Notes: generated from the sequence alone by a model not told the origin. 64,000 nt of DNA from an uncultured Eubacteriales bacterium (GCA_900545585.1 UQZR01000004.1:1-64000); one strand, 5' to 3'; counted from the first letter of the stretch, positions 1 through 8,012 are shown. Program-made: numbers and translations.

Positions 1-1017
1 GGCCATCAGTCCGGACAGGATGGCCTCGGACAGTCCCCTGTGCTCCAGCCCCTGCAGAGCCCACACCAGGAAGAAGGAATTGACGGCGATGAGGATGGCG
101 GACAGATTGGTGCCGCGGGACAGCGCCTTCAGCAGGGTGCGCTGGTCGGCATTCTCTTCCGTCTTAACGAAGAAAGAGCCGATGATGGAGCACAGGATGC
201 CCACGGCCGCCATGACCATGGGGATAGCCATGGCCTTGAACGCCTGATTGGAGAAGGCCGCCACGCCCAGCGCGGAGGCGGAGATGATGGAGCCCACGTA
301 GGACTCGTACAGATCCGCACCCATACCGGCCACGTCACCCACGTTGTCGCCCACGTTGTCGGCAATGACGGCAGGGTTGCGGGGATCGTCCTCGGGGATG
401 CCGGCCTCCACCTTGCCCACCAGATCCGCACCCACGTCGGCGGCCTTGGTGAAGATACCGCCGCCCACACGGGCAAACAGAGCCATGGAGCTGGCGCCCA
501 TGCCGAAGGTCAGCATGGCGCTGGTGATGTCGGCGGCCTCCAGCTTGAACACAAAGCGCAGCAGGGCGAACCAGACGGAGATGTCAAACAGGCCCAAGCC
601 CACCACGGTGAAACCCATGACGGAACCGGCGGAGAAGGCCACCCGCAGGCCCTTGTTCAGCCCCTCGCGGCAGGCGTTGGCGGTGCGGCAGTTGGACTTG
701 GTCGCGATGCGCATGCCCACGAAGCCGCTGAGACCGGAGAAAAAGCCGCCGGTCAGGAATGCGAAGGGTACGAACCAGGTCAGCAGATGGCAGGCAGCCA
801 TGATGCACAGCACCACGATCATGCAGGCGAAGAAGATGCCCACGACGGTGTACTGCCGCCGCAGGTAGGCGTTGGCGCCTTCGCGGATCGAACGGGAGAT
901 CTTGCTCATCAGAGGGGTGCCCTCCTCAAAGCGCAGTACCCGTTTTCCCGTGAAAAGCGCAAACAAAAGCGCGATGACGGAGCCAACGAATGTGGCAAGG
1001 ACTAGATACTTTTCCAT
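1..1017 (-). CDS. hppA: Membrane-bound ion-pumping pyrophosphatase, N-terminal 339 residues (partial)
   Basis: Integral membrane pump that couples pyrophosphate hydrolysis to Na+ or H+ export. The reading frame runs off the left edge, so only the N-terminal half is present. It begins MEKYLVLATF and shows several hydrophobic helices followed by the substrate-site signature DVGADLVGKVE and then NPAVIADNVGDNVGDVAGMG, both diagnostic for the family (Mg-PPi binding aspartates). The start ATG at 1015-1017 is preceded by a GGGGGAGG-type ribosome binding site, and a near-consensus promoter lies 62 bases upstream. The residues that separate K+-dependent from K+-independent and Na+ from H+ pumps lie outside the window, so the pumped ion cannot be called. 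Confidence 0.96.
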   Translation of the reverse strand, partial: MEKYLVLATFVGSVIALLFALFTGKRVLRFEEGTPLMSKISRSIREGANAYLRRQYTVVGIFFACMIVVLCIMAACHLLTWFVPFAFLTGGFFSGLSGFVGMRIATKSNCRTANACREGLNKGLRVAFSAGSVMGFTVVGLGLFDISVWFALLRFVFKLEAADITSAMLTFGMGASSMALFARVGGGIFTKAADVGADLVGKVEAGIPEDDPRNPAVIADNVGDNVGDVAGMGADLYESYVGSIISASALGVAAFSNQAFKAMAIPMVMAAVGILCSIIGSFFVKTEENADQRTLLKALSRGTNLSAILIAVNSFFLVWALQGLEHRGLSEAILSGLMA

Positions 1018-1078
1018 GTGTGTTTTCCTCTTTCCTCCCCCTCGTTACAGGGGATATTCACTTTTTGTTCTGTCTATC

Positions 1079-1107
1079 ATTATAAAAAATTTTGATTTTC
1101 TCGTCAA
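1079..1107 (-). promoter_or_regulatory. Promoter of hppA
   Basis: Minus-strand TTGACG (1102-1107), a 17-base spacer and TATAAT (1079-1084), within an AT-rich intergenic region. Spacing and hexamers fit the housekeeping sigma factor; the predicted transcript start is near 1072. Confidence 0.8.
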
Positions 1108-1469
1108 ATTTTCATACAAATTTTCAGGTAGTCTTAAAAAGTATGGATAATCATCCGTGATTTTGCCTACAACTTTTTTCGTATAAATAGACCGTTATTC
1201 CCCCTGTTTTTTCCGACGCAAAACGCTTCTATATGTAAGTTTGACATATTTCTGTCATTTTCTCCTGTGCATTTGTTCCCATTTGTATTTTTAAAAAATT
1301 TTTTATGCAACTATTTTCGTATAAAAAGAAAAAAATCTCCCGAAAATGGGAGAAAATTCTTTTTGGCATATTATTTAGAATCTCCATGCAGGCGCGCATG
1401 CTTCCCCGTAAAGTTGTTGACGTTTTGCACAAAGCATTTTTGCAACATTTTACGCCGCGGGAAACAGCG
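1108..1469. other. AT-rich intergenic region between the TRAP operon and hppA
   Basis: About 360 bases rich in A/T runs with no convincing coding frame. It separates the 3' end of the TRAP permease gene from the hppA promoter. Nothing beyond possible upstream promoter DNA was recognised. Confidence 0.4.
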
Positions 1470-1508
1470 GCAGAGAAAGCGTCCGGCATGGCCGAACGCT
1501 TTCTCTGC
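1470..1508 (-). terminator. Stem-loop terminator after the TRAP operon
   Basis: An 18-bp stem with one wobble pair and a 3-base loop (arms 1470-1487 and 1491-1508) lies 15 bases past the permease stop. The following U-tract on the minus strand is poor, so it may act mainly as an mRNA 3' stabiliser or a weak terminator. Confidence 0.6.
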
Positions 1509-1523
1509 TTTCGGAGAGGACTA

Positions 1524-3590
1524 TTACGCTGCCGCAGAAGCGCTGGCGCGCTTGTTGGACAGGTATTGGTACGCGACAATGGCACCCACCAGCAGCAGGC
1601 CCGCCAGGTCGGTGACGGTGCCGGGGATCATCATGCCCAGGCCGCCCACCACCAGCAGGATCCGCAGAGGCCAGCCGACCTTTTTGAACAGGTGCCCGTT
1701 GAGGGCCGCGGCGATGCCGAAGATACCCAGCAGGGCGCTGACGCAGATCTGCACCACCTCCCACCAGCCGGAGATGTTCTCAAACAGCAGCGCCGGACTG
1801 TATGCGAAGATGTACGGCACGATGAAGGCCGCGATGGCCAGCTTCGTGGCGTTGAGGCCCGTCTTCATGGGGTTGGACTTGGCGATGGCCGAACCGGCGT
1901 AAGCCGCCAGCGCCACAGGAGGCGTGATGTCGGCCACGATGCCGAAGTAGAACACGAAGAAGTGGGCAGCCACCACAGGGAACCCCAGCTGGATCAGAAT
2001 GGGGGCACAGGTGGAGGCCATGATGCAGTAGTTGGCCGTGGTGGGCACGCCCATGCCCAGCACGATGCAGCACAGCATGGTCAGCACCAGACCGATGATG
2101 GTGGCGTTGCCGGCCAGCTGAACGATAGCGTTGATGAGGATGGAGGCAAGACCGGTGACGGTGATGCAGCCGGCGATGATGCCCGCCATGGCGCAGGCCA
2201 CGGCCACGGTAATGGCGCCGCGGGAACCGGCCTCCAGAGATTCCACCGCAGAGAAGAAGGAGCGCTTACCGGCGGAGGCCAACGCCTTGCCGGCGGACTG
2301 GGCCTCATGCTCCTCATCGCCGCGCTTTCCCTGCAGGAAGAAGTTGACAAAGCCCACAACGATGGCCGCCAGAATGGAGTAGGCGGCAGAGTGGGACATG
2401 GTCTTGCTGCCGGAGGAAACCAGCCACACCAGCAGGATCAGGGGGATGATGAGGTAGCAGTCCCGGGCCAGCAGCTTCCACTTAGGCAGCTGGTCGCGGG
2501 AGATGCCCTTCAGACCCAGCTTCTTGGCCTCCAGATGGACGGCGATGAAGATGCCGGTGAAGTACAGGATGGCGGGCAGGATAGCCTTCACGGCCACCTG
2601 AGCGTAGGGCAGCTTCATGTACTCCGCCATCAGGAAGGCGGCAGCGCCCATGATGGGCGGCATGATCTGGCCGCCGGTAGAGGCGGCGGCCTCCACGGCG
2701 CCCGCGAACTCCGGCTTGTAGCCGGTCTTCTTCATCATAGGGATGGTGAAGGAACCGGTGGTGACGGTATTACCCACAGAGGAGCCGGACACCATGCCGC
2801 ACAGAGCGGAGCTGATAACAGCCACCTTGGCGGGGCCGCCGCTGGACCAGCCGGCGATGCGGTTGGCGAAGCTGATGAAGAAATTGGCGATACCGGTGCG
2901 CTCCAGGAACGCGCCGAAGATGATGAACAGCACGATGTACGTGTAGCACACGCTGATGGGCGTGCCGATAACGCCGGAGGTGGTGTAGAACAGCTTGTAG
3001 ATGATGGTCTTGAGGGCGTCATACAGCGTAGCGCCGTTGACGGCACCGGCGTAGCTCAGCTGGTTGATGAACGCATAGACGATCAGCACACCGGCCACGC
3101 ACAGGATGGGCACGCCCACGCAGCGGCGGCACAGCTCCATCAGGATCAGGATGCCCACCACGCCGATGACGACGTGGACAGTCTCGATACGGGTGGACAG
3201 GCGTACCAGCGTCATGGCGTTCAGCGCGAAATAGAAGAAGCAGAACGCGCCCACCACCATCAGCACGATGTCGTACCAGGGCAGGTAGTTCACCCGCACA
3301 TGATGCTTGCTGGCAGGGTAGGTCAGGAAGCCGATGATGACGATGCAGCCCACGAACAGGGTGAGCCGGATCTCCGGCATATCCTTGGAAAACAGGGTCA
3401 TACCGATGCAGAACACGCCGAAGACCGCCATCAGGATGCGGATCAGCAGCTGGGGCGTGCCTTCCCACATGCGGGTGGCAGATTCGCGGTCATACTTCCG
3501 CATCACCGCATCCAGATCCGCAGCCTCCTCGGCAGAGGTCTCCGCCCCTGCCGCCGGGCGGGTATCCGGCTTTTTCTTATCTTTGCTCAT
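1524..3590 (-). CDS. TRAP transporter fused permease subunit (4TM-12TM, TAXI type)
   Basis: 688-aa membrane protein that unites the small DctQ-like and large DctM-like TRAP permease domains in one chain, as is usual for systems fed by TAXI-family binding proteins. It imports organic acids (substrate unknown) using an ion gradient. A charged N-terminal region (about 45 residues) is followed by many hydrophobic segments; glycine-rich SGSSVGNTVTTGSFTIPMMK and GGQIMPPIMGAAAFLMAEYM are typical of the large domain. It lies 93 bases after the binding-protein gene on the same strand, with a hairpin in between that could lower permease relative to binding-protein output. Start ATG has an AGAGGA ribosome binding site. 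Confidence 0.93.
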   Translation of the reverse strand: MSKDKKKPDTRPAAGAETSAEEAADLDAVMRKYDRESATRMWEGTPQLLIRILMAVFGVFCIGMTLFSKDMPEIRLTLFVGCIVIIGFLTYPASKHHVRVNYLPWYDIVLMVVGAFCFFYFALNAMTLVRLSTRIETVHVVIGVVGILILMELCRRCVGVPILCVAGVLIVYAFINQLSYAGAVNGATLYDALKTIIYKLFYTTSGVIGTPISVCYTYIVLFIIFGAFLERTGIANFFISFANRIAGWSSGGPAKVAVISSALCGMVSGSSVGNTVTTGSFTIPMMKKTGYKPEFAGAVEAAASTGGQIMPPIMGAAAFLMAEYMKLPYAQVAVKAILPAILYFTGIFIAVHLEAKKLGLKGISRDQLPKWKLLARDCYLIIPLILLVWLVSSGSKTMSHSAAYSILAAIVVGFVNFFLQGKRGDEEHEAQSAGKALASAGKRSFFSAVESLEAGSRGAITVAVACAMAGIIAGCITVTGLASILINAIVQLAGNATIIGLVLTMLCCIVLGMGVPTTANYCIMASTCAPILIQLGFPVVAAHFFVFYFGIVADITPPVALAAYAGSAIAKSNPMKTGLNATKLAIAAFIVPYIFAYSPALLFENISGWWEVVQICVSALLGIFGIAAALNGHLFKKVGWPLRILLVVGGLGMMIPGTVTDLAGLLLVGAIVAYQYLSNKRASASAAA

Positions 3591-3623
3591 AGTGGCGATC
3601 CTCTCGATCTTTTCAGAATAATG

Positions 3624-3658
3624 CGAGGGCTACGGCGGGATGCCCCGCCGCAGCCTCG
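3624..3658 (-). terminator. Intercistronic hairpin between TAXI and permease genes
   Basis: GC-rich inverted repeat with one bulge (arms about 3624-3640 and 3645-3658) between the two cistrons, without a U-tract. Probably an mRNA processing or stabilising element that favours the upstream binding-protein gene. Confidence 0.45.
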
Positions 3659-3683
3659 TAAAGTGTCAAATCCGTGTTAAGGA

Positions 3684-4718
3684 TCAGTCGCCGAAGTACA
3701 CATCCTTGGCGATAACAGTCTTGGTGTAGTAGTCAGAGGTCTCCAGCAGCTTGGCCACGTGCTCATCATCCAGGCTCACCAGATAGGTATCCTTGGTGGT
3801 GGCCAGATCGGTGACGGCGGTGGTGGGCGCACCGGCCACGATGAAGGCGGCGTCGATCTGGCCGTTCTTCAGGGCGTCAGCGCTGTCGCCGAAGGACTGG
3901 TAGGTGGGCTTGATGTCGTTCTCGGTCAGGCCGTAGGCACCCAGCACGTCGATAGCGTTGAAGTACACGCCGGAGCCGGGAGCACCGATGGACACGGACT
4001 TACCGGCCAGGTCAGCCACGGTCTTGATGTCGGGGTTGGTGGTGACGATCTGCACCTGCTCCATGTACAGGGCGGCCACCGTGGAGAAGCCCTCCACCTT
4101 GGTGTCGAACAGGTTGGTGCCGTTGTAGGCGTAGGCCATGACGTCAGACTGGCAGAACGCAAAGTCGGCGGTGCCGTCCACCAGCTCCTGCACGTTGGCC
4201 TGGGAGCCGTTGCCGGACAGGCCCACCACGTTCACGCCGGCGTTGTTGGTGGCGTGCTGGGCGATGACGGAGCCGAAGGCGTAGTAGGTGCCGGACTCGC
4301 CGCCGGTGACGAACCGCAGGTTGCGGGAAGCGCCGGTGCCAGCGCCATCCTTGACGGCGGCCACATCGATGCCCTTCTCAGCGAAGTACTTGGCAGCGCC
4401 GGGGTGATAGGGCACGGAGGTGATGGACGCGCCGTACTCCAGGCTCAGCTCGCCGTACTTGGCGTGGCTGGTCACCAGGTCTGCGGCGTTGTCGAAGATA
4501 TCGGCCACGAACTTGTACACATCGTCCTCAGCCACATCGTCGCGGGCCAGGATCACCGCGCCCACCGCCACCGTAGTGGTGTCGGTATGCTCGGGCTTGC
4601 TGGCGCTGTCGCCGTTGTCGCCGCTGCCGCCCTTATCGCCGCAGGCCACCAGGCTCAGCGCCATCATCAGGGCAAGGATCATGCTCATCAGTTTCTTCAT
4701 AACAGTCTTCTCCTTCAT
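3684..4718 (-). CDS. TAXI-family TRAP solute-binding lipoprotein with circularly permuted domain order
   Basis: Secreted binding protein that hands its ligand to the fused permease downstream. The signal peptide ends in a lipobox (SLVAC), so it is predicted to be lipid-anchored. The family core is clear (TGGESGTYYAFGSVIAQH, GNGSQANVQELVDGTADFAF, GSGVYFNAIDVLGAYG), but the segment that usually forms the C-terminus (TVAVGAVILARDDVAEDDVY through SVPYHPGAAKYFAEKG) comes directly after the lipobox, before the usual N-terminal strand, and the protein stops after SDYYTKTVIAKDVYFGD, where other members continue. This reads as a circular permutation. Two starts are possible: ATG at 4718 (GGAGG, 5-base gap) or ATG at 4700 (AAGGAG, 9-base gap), the latter giving a more typical MKKL signal peptide. 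Confidence 0.9.
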   Translation of the reverse strand: MKEKTVMKKLMSMILALMMALSLVACGDKGGSGDNGDSASKPEHTDTTTVAVGAVILARDDVAEDDVYKFVADIFDNAADLVTSHAKYGELSLEYGASITSVPYHPGAAKYFAEKGIDVAAVKDGAGTGASRNLRFVTGGESGTYYAFGSVIAQHATNNAGVNVVGLSGNGSQANVQELVDGTADFAFCQSDVMAYAYNGTNLFDTKVEGFSTVAALYMEQVQIVTTNPDIKTVADLAGKSVSIGAPGSGVYFNAIDVLGAYGLTENDIKPTYQSFGDSADALKNGQIDAAFIVAGAPTTAVTDLATTKDTYLVSLDDEHVAKLLETSDYYTKTVIAKDVYFGD

Positions 4719-4721
4719 ATA

Positions 4722-4738
4722 CCCCTCCGCTTGAGGGG
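4722..4738 (-). promoter_or_regulatory. Small hairpin over the distal ribosome binding site of the TAXI gene
   Basis: CCCCTC/GAGGGG stem with a 5-base loop overlaps the GGAGG that would serve the ATG at 4718, which may shift initiation to the ATG at 4700. Confidence 0.35.
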
Positions 4739-4756
4739 CTTGCTCTTACAGCGCCC

Positions 4757-4785
4757 ATTATAACGCGGCTTTTCCTGTTTTGCAA
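4757..4785 (-). promoter_or_regulatory. Promoter of the TAXI-TRAP operon
   Basis: Minus-strand TTGCAA (4780-4785), 17-base spacer, TATAAT (4757-4762); predicted start near 4750, about 35 bases before the first ATG. Confidence 0.75.
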
Positions 4786-4940
4786 CATCCAAATACATAA
4801 AAATTCATTTTTTAGAAAAAGTTTTTTCACAAGCGTTGTCCGATTTGTCTGATTTCACCGCCGTTTTTTATGCACTATTCCGATTCTGTCGGAGTTTTGG
4901 CACGATCGACGTTTTCGCCAAATAACATGGTAAATTGTGA

Positions 4941-5010
4941 TTTTGCAGGGTAATCCTGCAAAATTGCAGGAGTTTTATACTTTTCCTGCAAATCAGCCGG
5001 TCAAAATGCA
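4941..5010. repeat. Cluster of five TGCAGG/CCTGCA half-sites
   Basis: A perfect 9-bp inverted repeat (4941-4949/4955-4963) is followed by an 8-bp one (TTGCAGGA 4964-4971, TCCTGCAA 4984-4991) and a further TGCAGG near 5008. Regular palindromic half-sites between two divergent promoters look like an operator array, but the regulator is unknown. Confidence 0.4.
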
Positions 5011-5023
5011 GGGGTGGGAGCGC

Positions 5024-5039
5024 AAAAAAGAGGAGCATC
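5024..5039 (+). repeat. Left arm of a 16-bp inverted repeat flanking the APH gene
   Basis: AAAAAAGAGGAGCATC here is the exact reverse complement of 6186-6201. The right copy directly adjoins another hairpin arm pair, so the two copies look like the outer stem of one long terminator that was later split. Confidence 0.6.
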
Positions 5040-5041
5040 CA

Positions 5042-5080
5042 AGGGAAACACTCCGCAAGGAAGTCGTTTCCCTTTTTGCT
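5042..5080 (+). terminator. Hairpin with U-tract upstream of the APH gene
   Basis: AAGGGAAAC ... GTTTCCCTT arms around a 16-base loop, then a run of T. It resembles an intrinsic terminator or leader attenuator on the plus strand ahead of the APH promoter. Confidence 0.45.
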
Positions 5081-5105
5081 TTTGTAAGTCGTCAAAATGA
5101 CTGGT

Positions 5106-5133
5106 TTGCGGAAAAATCATTTTATGATATAAT
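5106..5133 (+). promoter_or_regulatory. Promoter of the APH-family gene
   Basis: TTGCGG (5106-5111), 16-base spacer, TATAAT (5128-5133), inside AT-rich DNA just before the gene. The -35 match is weak. Confidence 0.6.
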
Positions 5134-5139
5134 AATTTT

Positions 5140-5167
5140 CAGATAGCAAATAACTATTTGCTATCTG
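5140..5167 (+). promoter_or_regulatory. Perfect inverted repeat between promoter and start of the APH gene
   Basis: 12-bp arms CAGATAGCAAAT/ATTTGCTATCTG with a 4-base loop sit directly downstream of the -10 box and end 1 base before the AAGGAGGG ribosome binding site. It could be a repressor operator or a leader stem next to the ribosome site. Confidence 0.6.
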
Positions 5168-5182
5168 AAGGAGGGAAAGACT

Positions 5183-6067
5183 GTGCCACAACATAAGTTT
5201 ATTACAAAGCAACTAATAGATAAAGGTTGGTCAGAAGATAGAAAATACTGTGTTACCGACGAGCAAGGAAATAAATTTTTGCTTCGTGTTTCTCCGATTG
5301 AACAGTATGACAGGAAGAAAAACGAATATGAACTTATGGGTCAGGTAGCAGCTCTCGGTGTACCAATGTGCCGCCCCTTAGAGTTCGGCACATTTGATGA
5401 AGGAGTTTATTCTATTCAAACTTGGATAGATGGCATTGATGCAGAAGAAAATATACATAATTTAACAAACCAAGAACAGTATTCTTATGGTTTTGAAGCG
5501 GGAAAAATACTAAAAGAAATTCACAAAATCCCCGCTCCGAAAGAAATAGAAGATTGGGAAATCTATTTTAATCGTAAAGCAGACCACAAAATCAAGATGT
5601 ATGAAGAATGTCCTGTCAAGTACGAAAATGGGCAAGCCTTCATTGATTACATTAACGCTCACAGATATTTGCTCAGCGGTCGCCCTCGAACCTATCAGCA
5701 CGGAGATTACCATATCGGCAATATGATGATAGGGAATGATAAGCGACTTTACATTATTGATTTTAACAGAAATGACTTTGGAGATCCGTGGGAAGAATTT
5801 AACCGCATTGTGTGGTGTGCTCAAGCTGCTCCTTTATTTACAACCGGAATGGTAAACGGGTACTTCGATAATGATGTGCCGGTTCAGTTTTGGGAGTTGC
5901 TCGCACTTTATATCAGCAGTAATACTTTATCTTCTGTGCCTTGGGCAATTCCTTTTGGTCAGAGCAAAATTCAAGTAATGGTAAATCAAGCAAAAGATGT
6001 ACTAAGTTGGTATGATAATATGACAAAACCCGTTCCAACTTGGTACAAAGAAGTTATAAACAAATAA
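5183..6067 (+). CDS. APH/choline-kinase-like phosphotransferase (possible aminoglycoside phosphotransferase)
   Basis: 294-aa cytoplasmic kinase of the APH fold, using ATP to phosphorylate a small molecule. The catalytic loop YQHGDYHIGNMMI (Asp and Asn of the Brenner motif) and the metal-binding IIDFN are present near residues 172-195. The start is GTG at 5183 with AAGGAGGG eight bases upstream. The gene is markedly AT-rich (many TTT, AAA and ATA codons) against GC-rich neighbours and is oriented against them, which indicates recent horizontal transfer. It sits between two inverted-repeat arms. The substrate could be an aminoglycoside, a macrolide or an unrelated metabolite; the sequence alone does not decide. 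Confidence 0.82.
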   Translation: MPQHKFITKQLIDKGWSEDRKYCVTDEQGNKFLLRVSPIEQYDRKKNEYELMGQVAALGVPMCRPLEFGTFDEGVYSIQTWIDGIDAEENIHNLTNQEQYSYGFEAGKILKEIHKIPAPKEIEDWEIYFNRKADHKIKMYEECPVKYENGQAFIDYINAHRYLLSGRPRTYQHGDYHIGNMMIGNDKRLYIIDFNRNDFGDPWEEFNRIVWCAQAAPLFTTGMVNGYFDNDVPVQFWELLALYISSNTLSSVPWAIPFGQSKIQVMVNQAKDVLSWYDNMTKPVPTWYKEVINK

Positions 6068-6108
6068 TACGAAGCATACGTCACCGAGTCCATAGGGATA
6101 GCGAGCAT

Positions 6109-6130
6109 CGGATTGTGACAACACAATCCG
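6109..6130 (+). repeat. Short perfect hairpin after the APH gene
   Basis: CGGATTGTG/CACAATCCG with a 4-base loop, 42 bases after the stop codon and without a U-tract. It probably forms the 3' end structure of the transferred segment. Confidence 0.4.
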
Positions 6131-6151
6131 AAAAGGAGTCAAATGTAAAGC

Positions 6152-6201
6152 AGTTGGGGCACCTTCCTCACGGAGGGTGCCCCAAGATGCTCCTCTTTTT
6201 T
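6152..6201. terminator. Terminator stem between APH and thrS
   Basis: A 14-bp stem TTGGGGCACCTTCC/GGAGGGTGCCCCAA with a 4-base loop, then the right arm of the 16-bp inverted repeat (6186-6201), which ends in six T. It serves the plus-strand APH gene and probably also thrS on the other strand. Confidence 0.65.
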
Positions 6202-6218
6202 AACGGTATGCGTCCCGC

Positions 6219-8012
6219 TTACTTGCGGGCCTTGCTGTCCACCACATCGCGCAGCAGAGCGCTGAAGTCCGCCAGAGACATAGCGCCCAGATCCTCGCCG
6301 GTACGGGTACGGACGGAGACGGTGCCCGCCTCCATGTCGCGGTCGCCCACCACCAGCATATAGGGGATCTTCTCCAGCGTAGCCTCGCGGATCTTCTTGC
6401 CCACCTTCTCGTTGCGGCTGTCCACCTCCACGCGGAAGCCCTGCTTACGCAGCTCCGCGGCCTGCTGGGCGCAGTAGTCGGCGGCGCGGTCGGTAATGGG
6501 CAGGAAGCGCACCTGCTCCGGCATCATCCACGTGGGCAGCGCGCCGGCGTACTCCTCGATGAGGTAGGCCAGCGTCCGCTCGTAGCAGCCCAAAGACGTG
6601 CGGTGGATGATATAGGGCAGGGCCTTGTTGCCGTTCTCGTCGATATAGTACATGCCGAAGCGCTCCGCCAGCAGCATGTCGATCTGGATGGTGACAAGGG
6701 TATCCTCCTTGCCGTAGACGTTCTTGTACTGGATATCCAGCTTGGGGCCGTAGAACGCGGCCTCGTCGATGCCCACGGTGTAGTCCACGTCCAGGTCCTT
6801 CAGGATGCGCTCCATGACGGACTGTGCGTGATCCCACTGCTCCGCCGTACCCTCGTACTTGTTGTTGGGGTTGGCGGGATCCCACTGGGAGAAGCGGAAC
6901 GTACACTTATCCAGCAGACCCACAGTAGCCAGACAGTACTTGGCCAGATCGAGGCACTGCTTGAATTCCTCCTCCAGCTGGTCGGGACGCAGCACCAGAT
7001 GGCCCTCGGAGATGGTGAACTGGCGGACGCGGATCAGACCGTGCATCTCGCCGGAATCCTCGTTGCGGAACAGAGTGGACGTCTCGCCCAGACGCATGGG
7101 CAGGTCGCGGTAGCTGCGGCCCCGGTTCAGGAAAACCTGATACTGGAACGGGCAGGTCATAGGACGCAGGGCGAAGCACTCCTTGGTCTCATCCATGGGG
7201 TCGCCCATGATGAACATACCGTCCAGATAGTGATCCCAGTGGCCGGAGATCTTATACAGCTCCCGCTTGGCCATCAGGGGCGTCTTGGTCAGCAGATAGC
7301 CTCTCTCCTGCTCGGTGTCCTCCACCCAGCGCTGCAGCAGCTGGATGACCCGTGCGCCCTTGGGCAGCAGGATGGGCAGGCCCTGACCGATGCAGTCCAC
7401 GGTGGTGAAATACTCCAGCTCGCGGCCCAGCTTGTTGTGGTCGCGCTTCAGCGCGTCCTCACGCTCCTTGAGATAGGTCTCCAGCTCCTCCTTGTTGGGG
7501 AAGGCTACGCCGTAGATACGCTGCAGCTGCTGGCGGCTGGAATCGCCGCGCCAGTAGGCGGCGTTGCAGGCGGTCAGCTTGATGCCGTTGCCCTTGATGC
7601 GGCCGGTGGAGTCCACATGGGGGCCGGCGCACAGGTCCACGAACTCGCCCTGCTTGTAGAAGGAGATGTGGGCATCGGCAGGCAGGTCGTTGATGAGCTC
7701 CACCTTGTAGGGCTCCTCCTTCTCCTCCATGAACTTGATGGCCTCGGCGCGGGGCAGCTCGAAGCGCTCCAGCTTCAGCTTCTCCTTGCAGATCTTCCGC
7801 ATCTCCGCCTCGATCTCCGCCAGGTTATCGGGGGTAAAGGCAAAGGGTGCGTCCAGATCGTAGTAAAAGCCGTTGTCGATGCTGGGGCCGATGGCCAGCT
7901 TCACCTCCGGCCACAGGCGCTTCACCGCCTGGGCCAGAATGTGGGAGCAGGTATGCCAGTACGTCTTGCGGTACTGCTCGTTTTCAAACGTGTAGATGTT
8001 TTCCTCGCTCAT
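6219..8012 (-). CDS. thrS: Threonyl-tRNA synthetase lacking the TGS domain
   Basis: Class II synthetase, 597 aa, charging tRNA-Thr. The ATG at 8012 (MSEENIYTFE) is preceded by AAGGAGG at 8 bases; upstream in-frame codons lie inside the T-box leader and are not translated. The chain begins directly with the second N-terminal/editing-type domain (HTCSHILAQ, residues about 18-26, and later CNAAYW), followed by the catalytic core with class II motifs (RPMTCPFQYQVF, FRNEDSGEMHGLIRVRQF, GCYERTLAYLIEEYAG) and the C-terminal anticodon-binding domain (residues about 490-597). The usual ~60-residue TGS domain is absent. Expression is under a T-box riboswitch. Confidence 0.96.
   Translation of the reverse strand: MSEENIYTFENEQYRKTYWHTCSHILAQAVKRLWPEVKLAIGPSIDNGFYYDLDAPFAFTPDNLAEIEAEMRKICKEKLKLERFELPRAEAIKFMEEKEEPYKVELINDLPADAHISFYKQGEFVDLCAGPHVDSTGRIKGNGIKLTACNAAYWRGDSSRQQLQRIYGVAFPNKEELETYLKEREDALKRDHNKLGRELEYFTTVDCIGQGLPILLPKGARVIQLLQRWVEDTEQERGYLLTKTPLMAKRELYKISGHWDHYLDGMFIMGDPMDETKECFALRPMTCPFQYQVFLNRGRSYRDLPMRLGETSTLFRNEDSGEMHGLIRVRQFTISEGHLVLRPDQLEEEFKQCLDLAKYCLATVGLLDKCTFRFSQWDPANPNNKYEGTAEQWDHAQSVMERILKDLDVDYTVGIDEAAFYGPKLDIQYKNVYGKEDTLVTIQIDMLLAERFGMYYIDENGNKALPYIIHRTSLGCYERTLAYLIEEYAGALPTWMMPEQVRFLPITDRAADYCAQQAAELRKQGFRVEVDSRNEKVGKKIREATLEKIPYMLVVGDRDMEAGTVSVRTRTGEDLGAMSLADFSALLRDVVDSKARK

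Noticed and set aside
1305..3680. Very long plus-strand open frame opposite the TRAP permease gene, and similar long frames opposite other GC-rich genes (for example 22504-24372, 7-8 kb, 62169-63443).
   Set aside because: Low-complexity His/Gln/Gly/Arg-rich translations without ribosome sites, mirroring codon bias of well-supported genes on the other strand.
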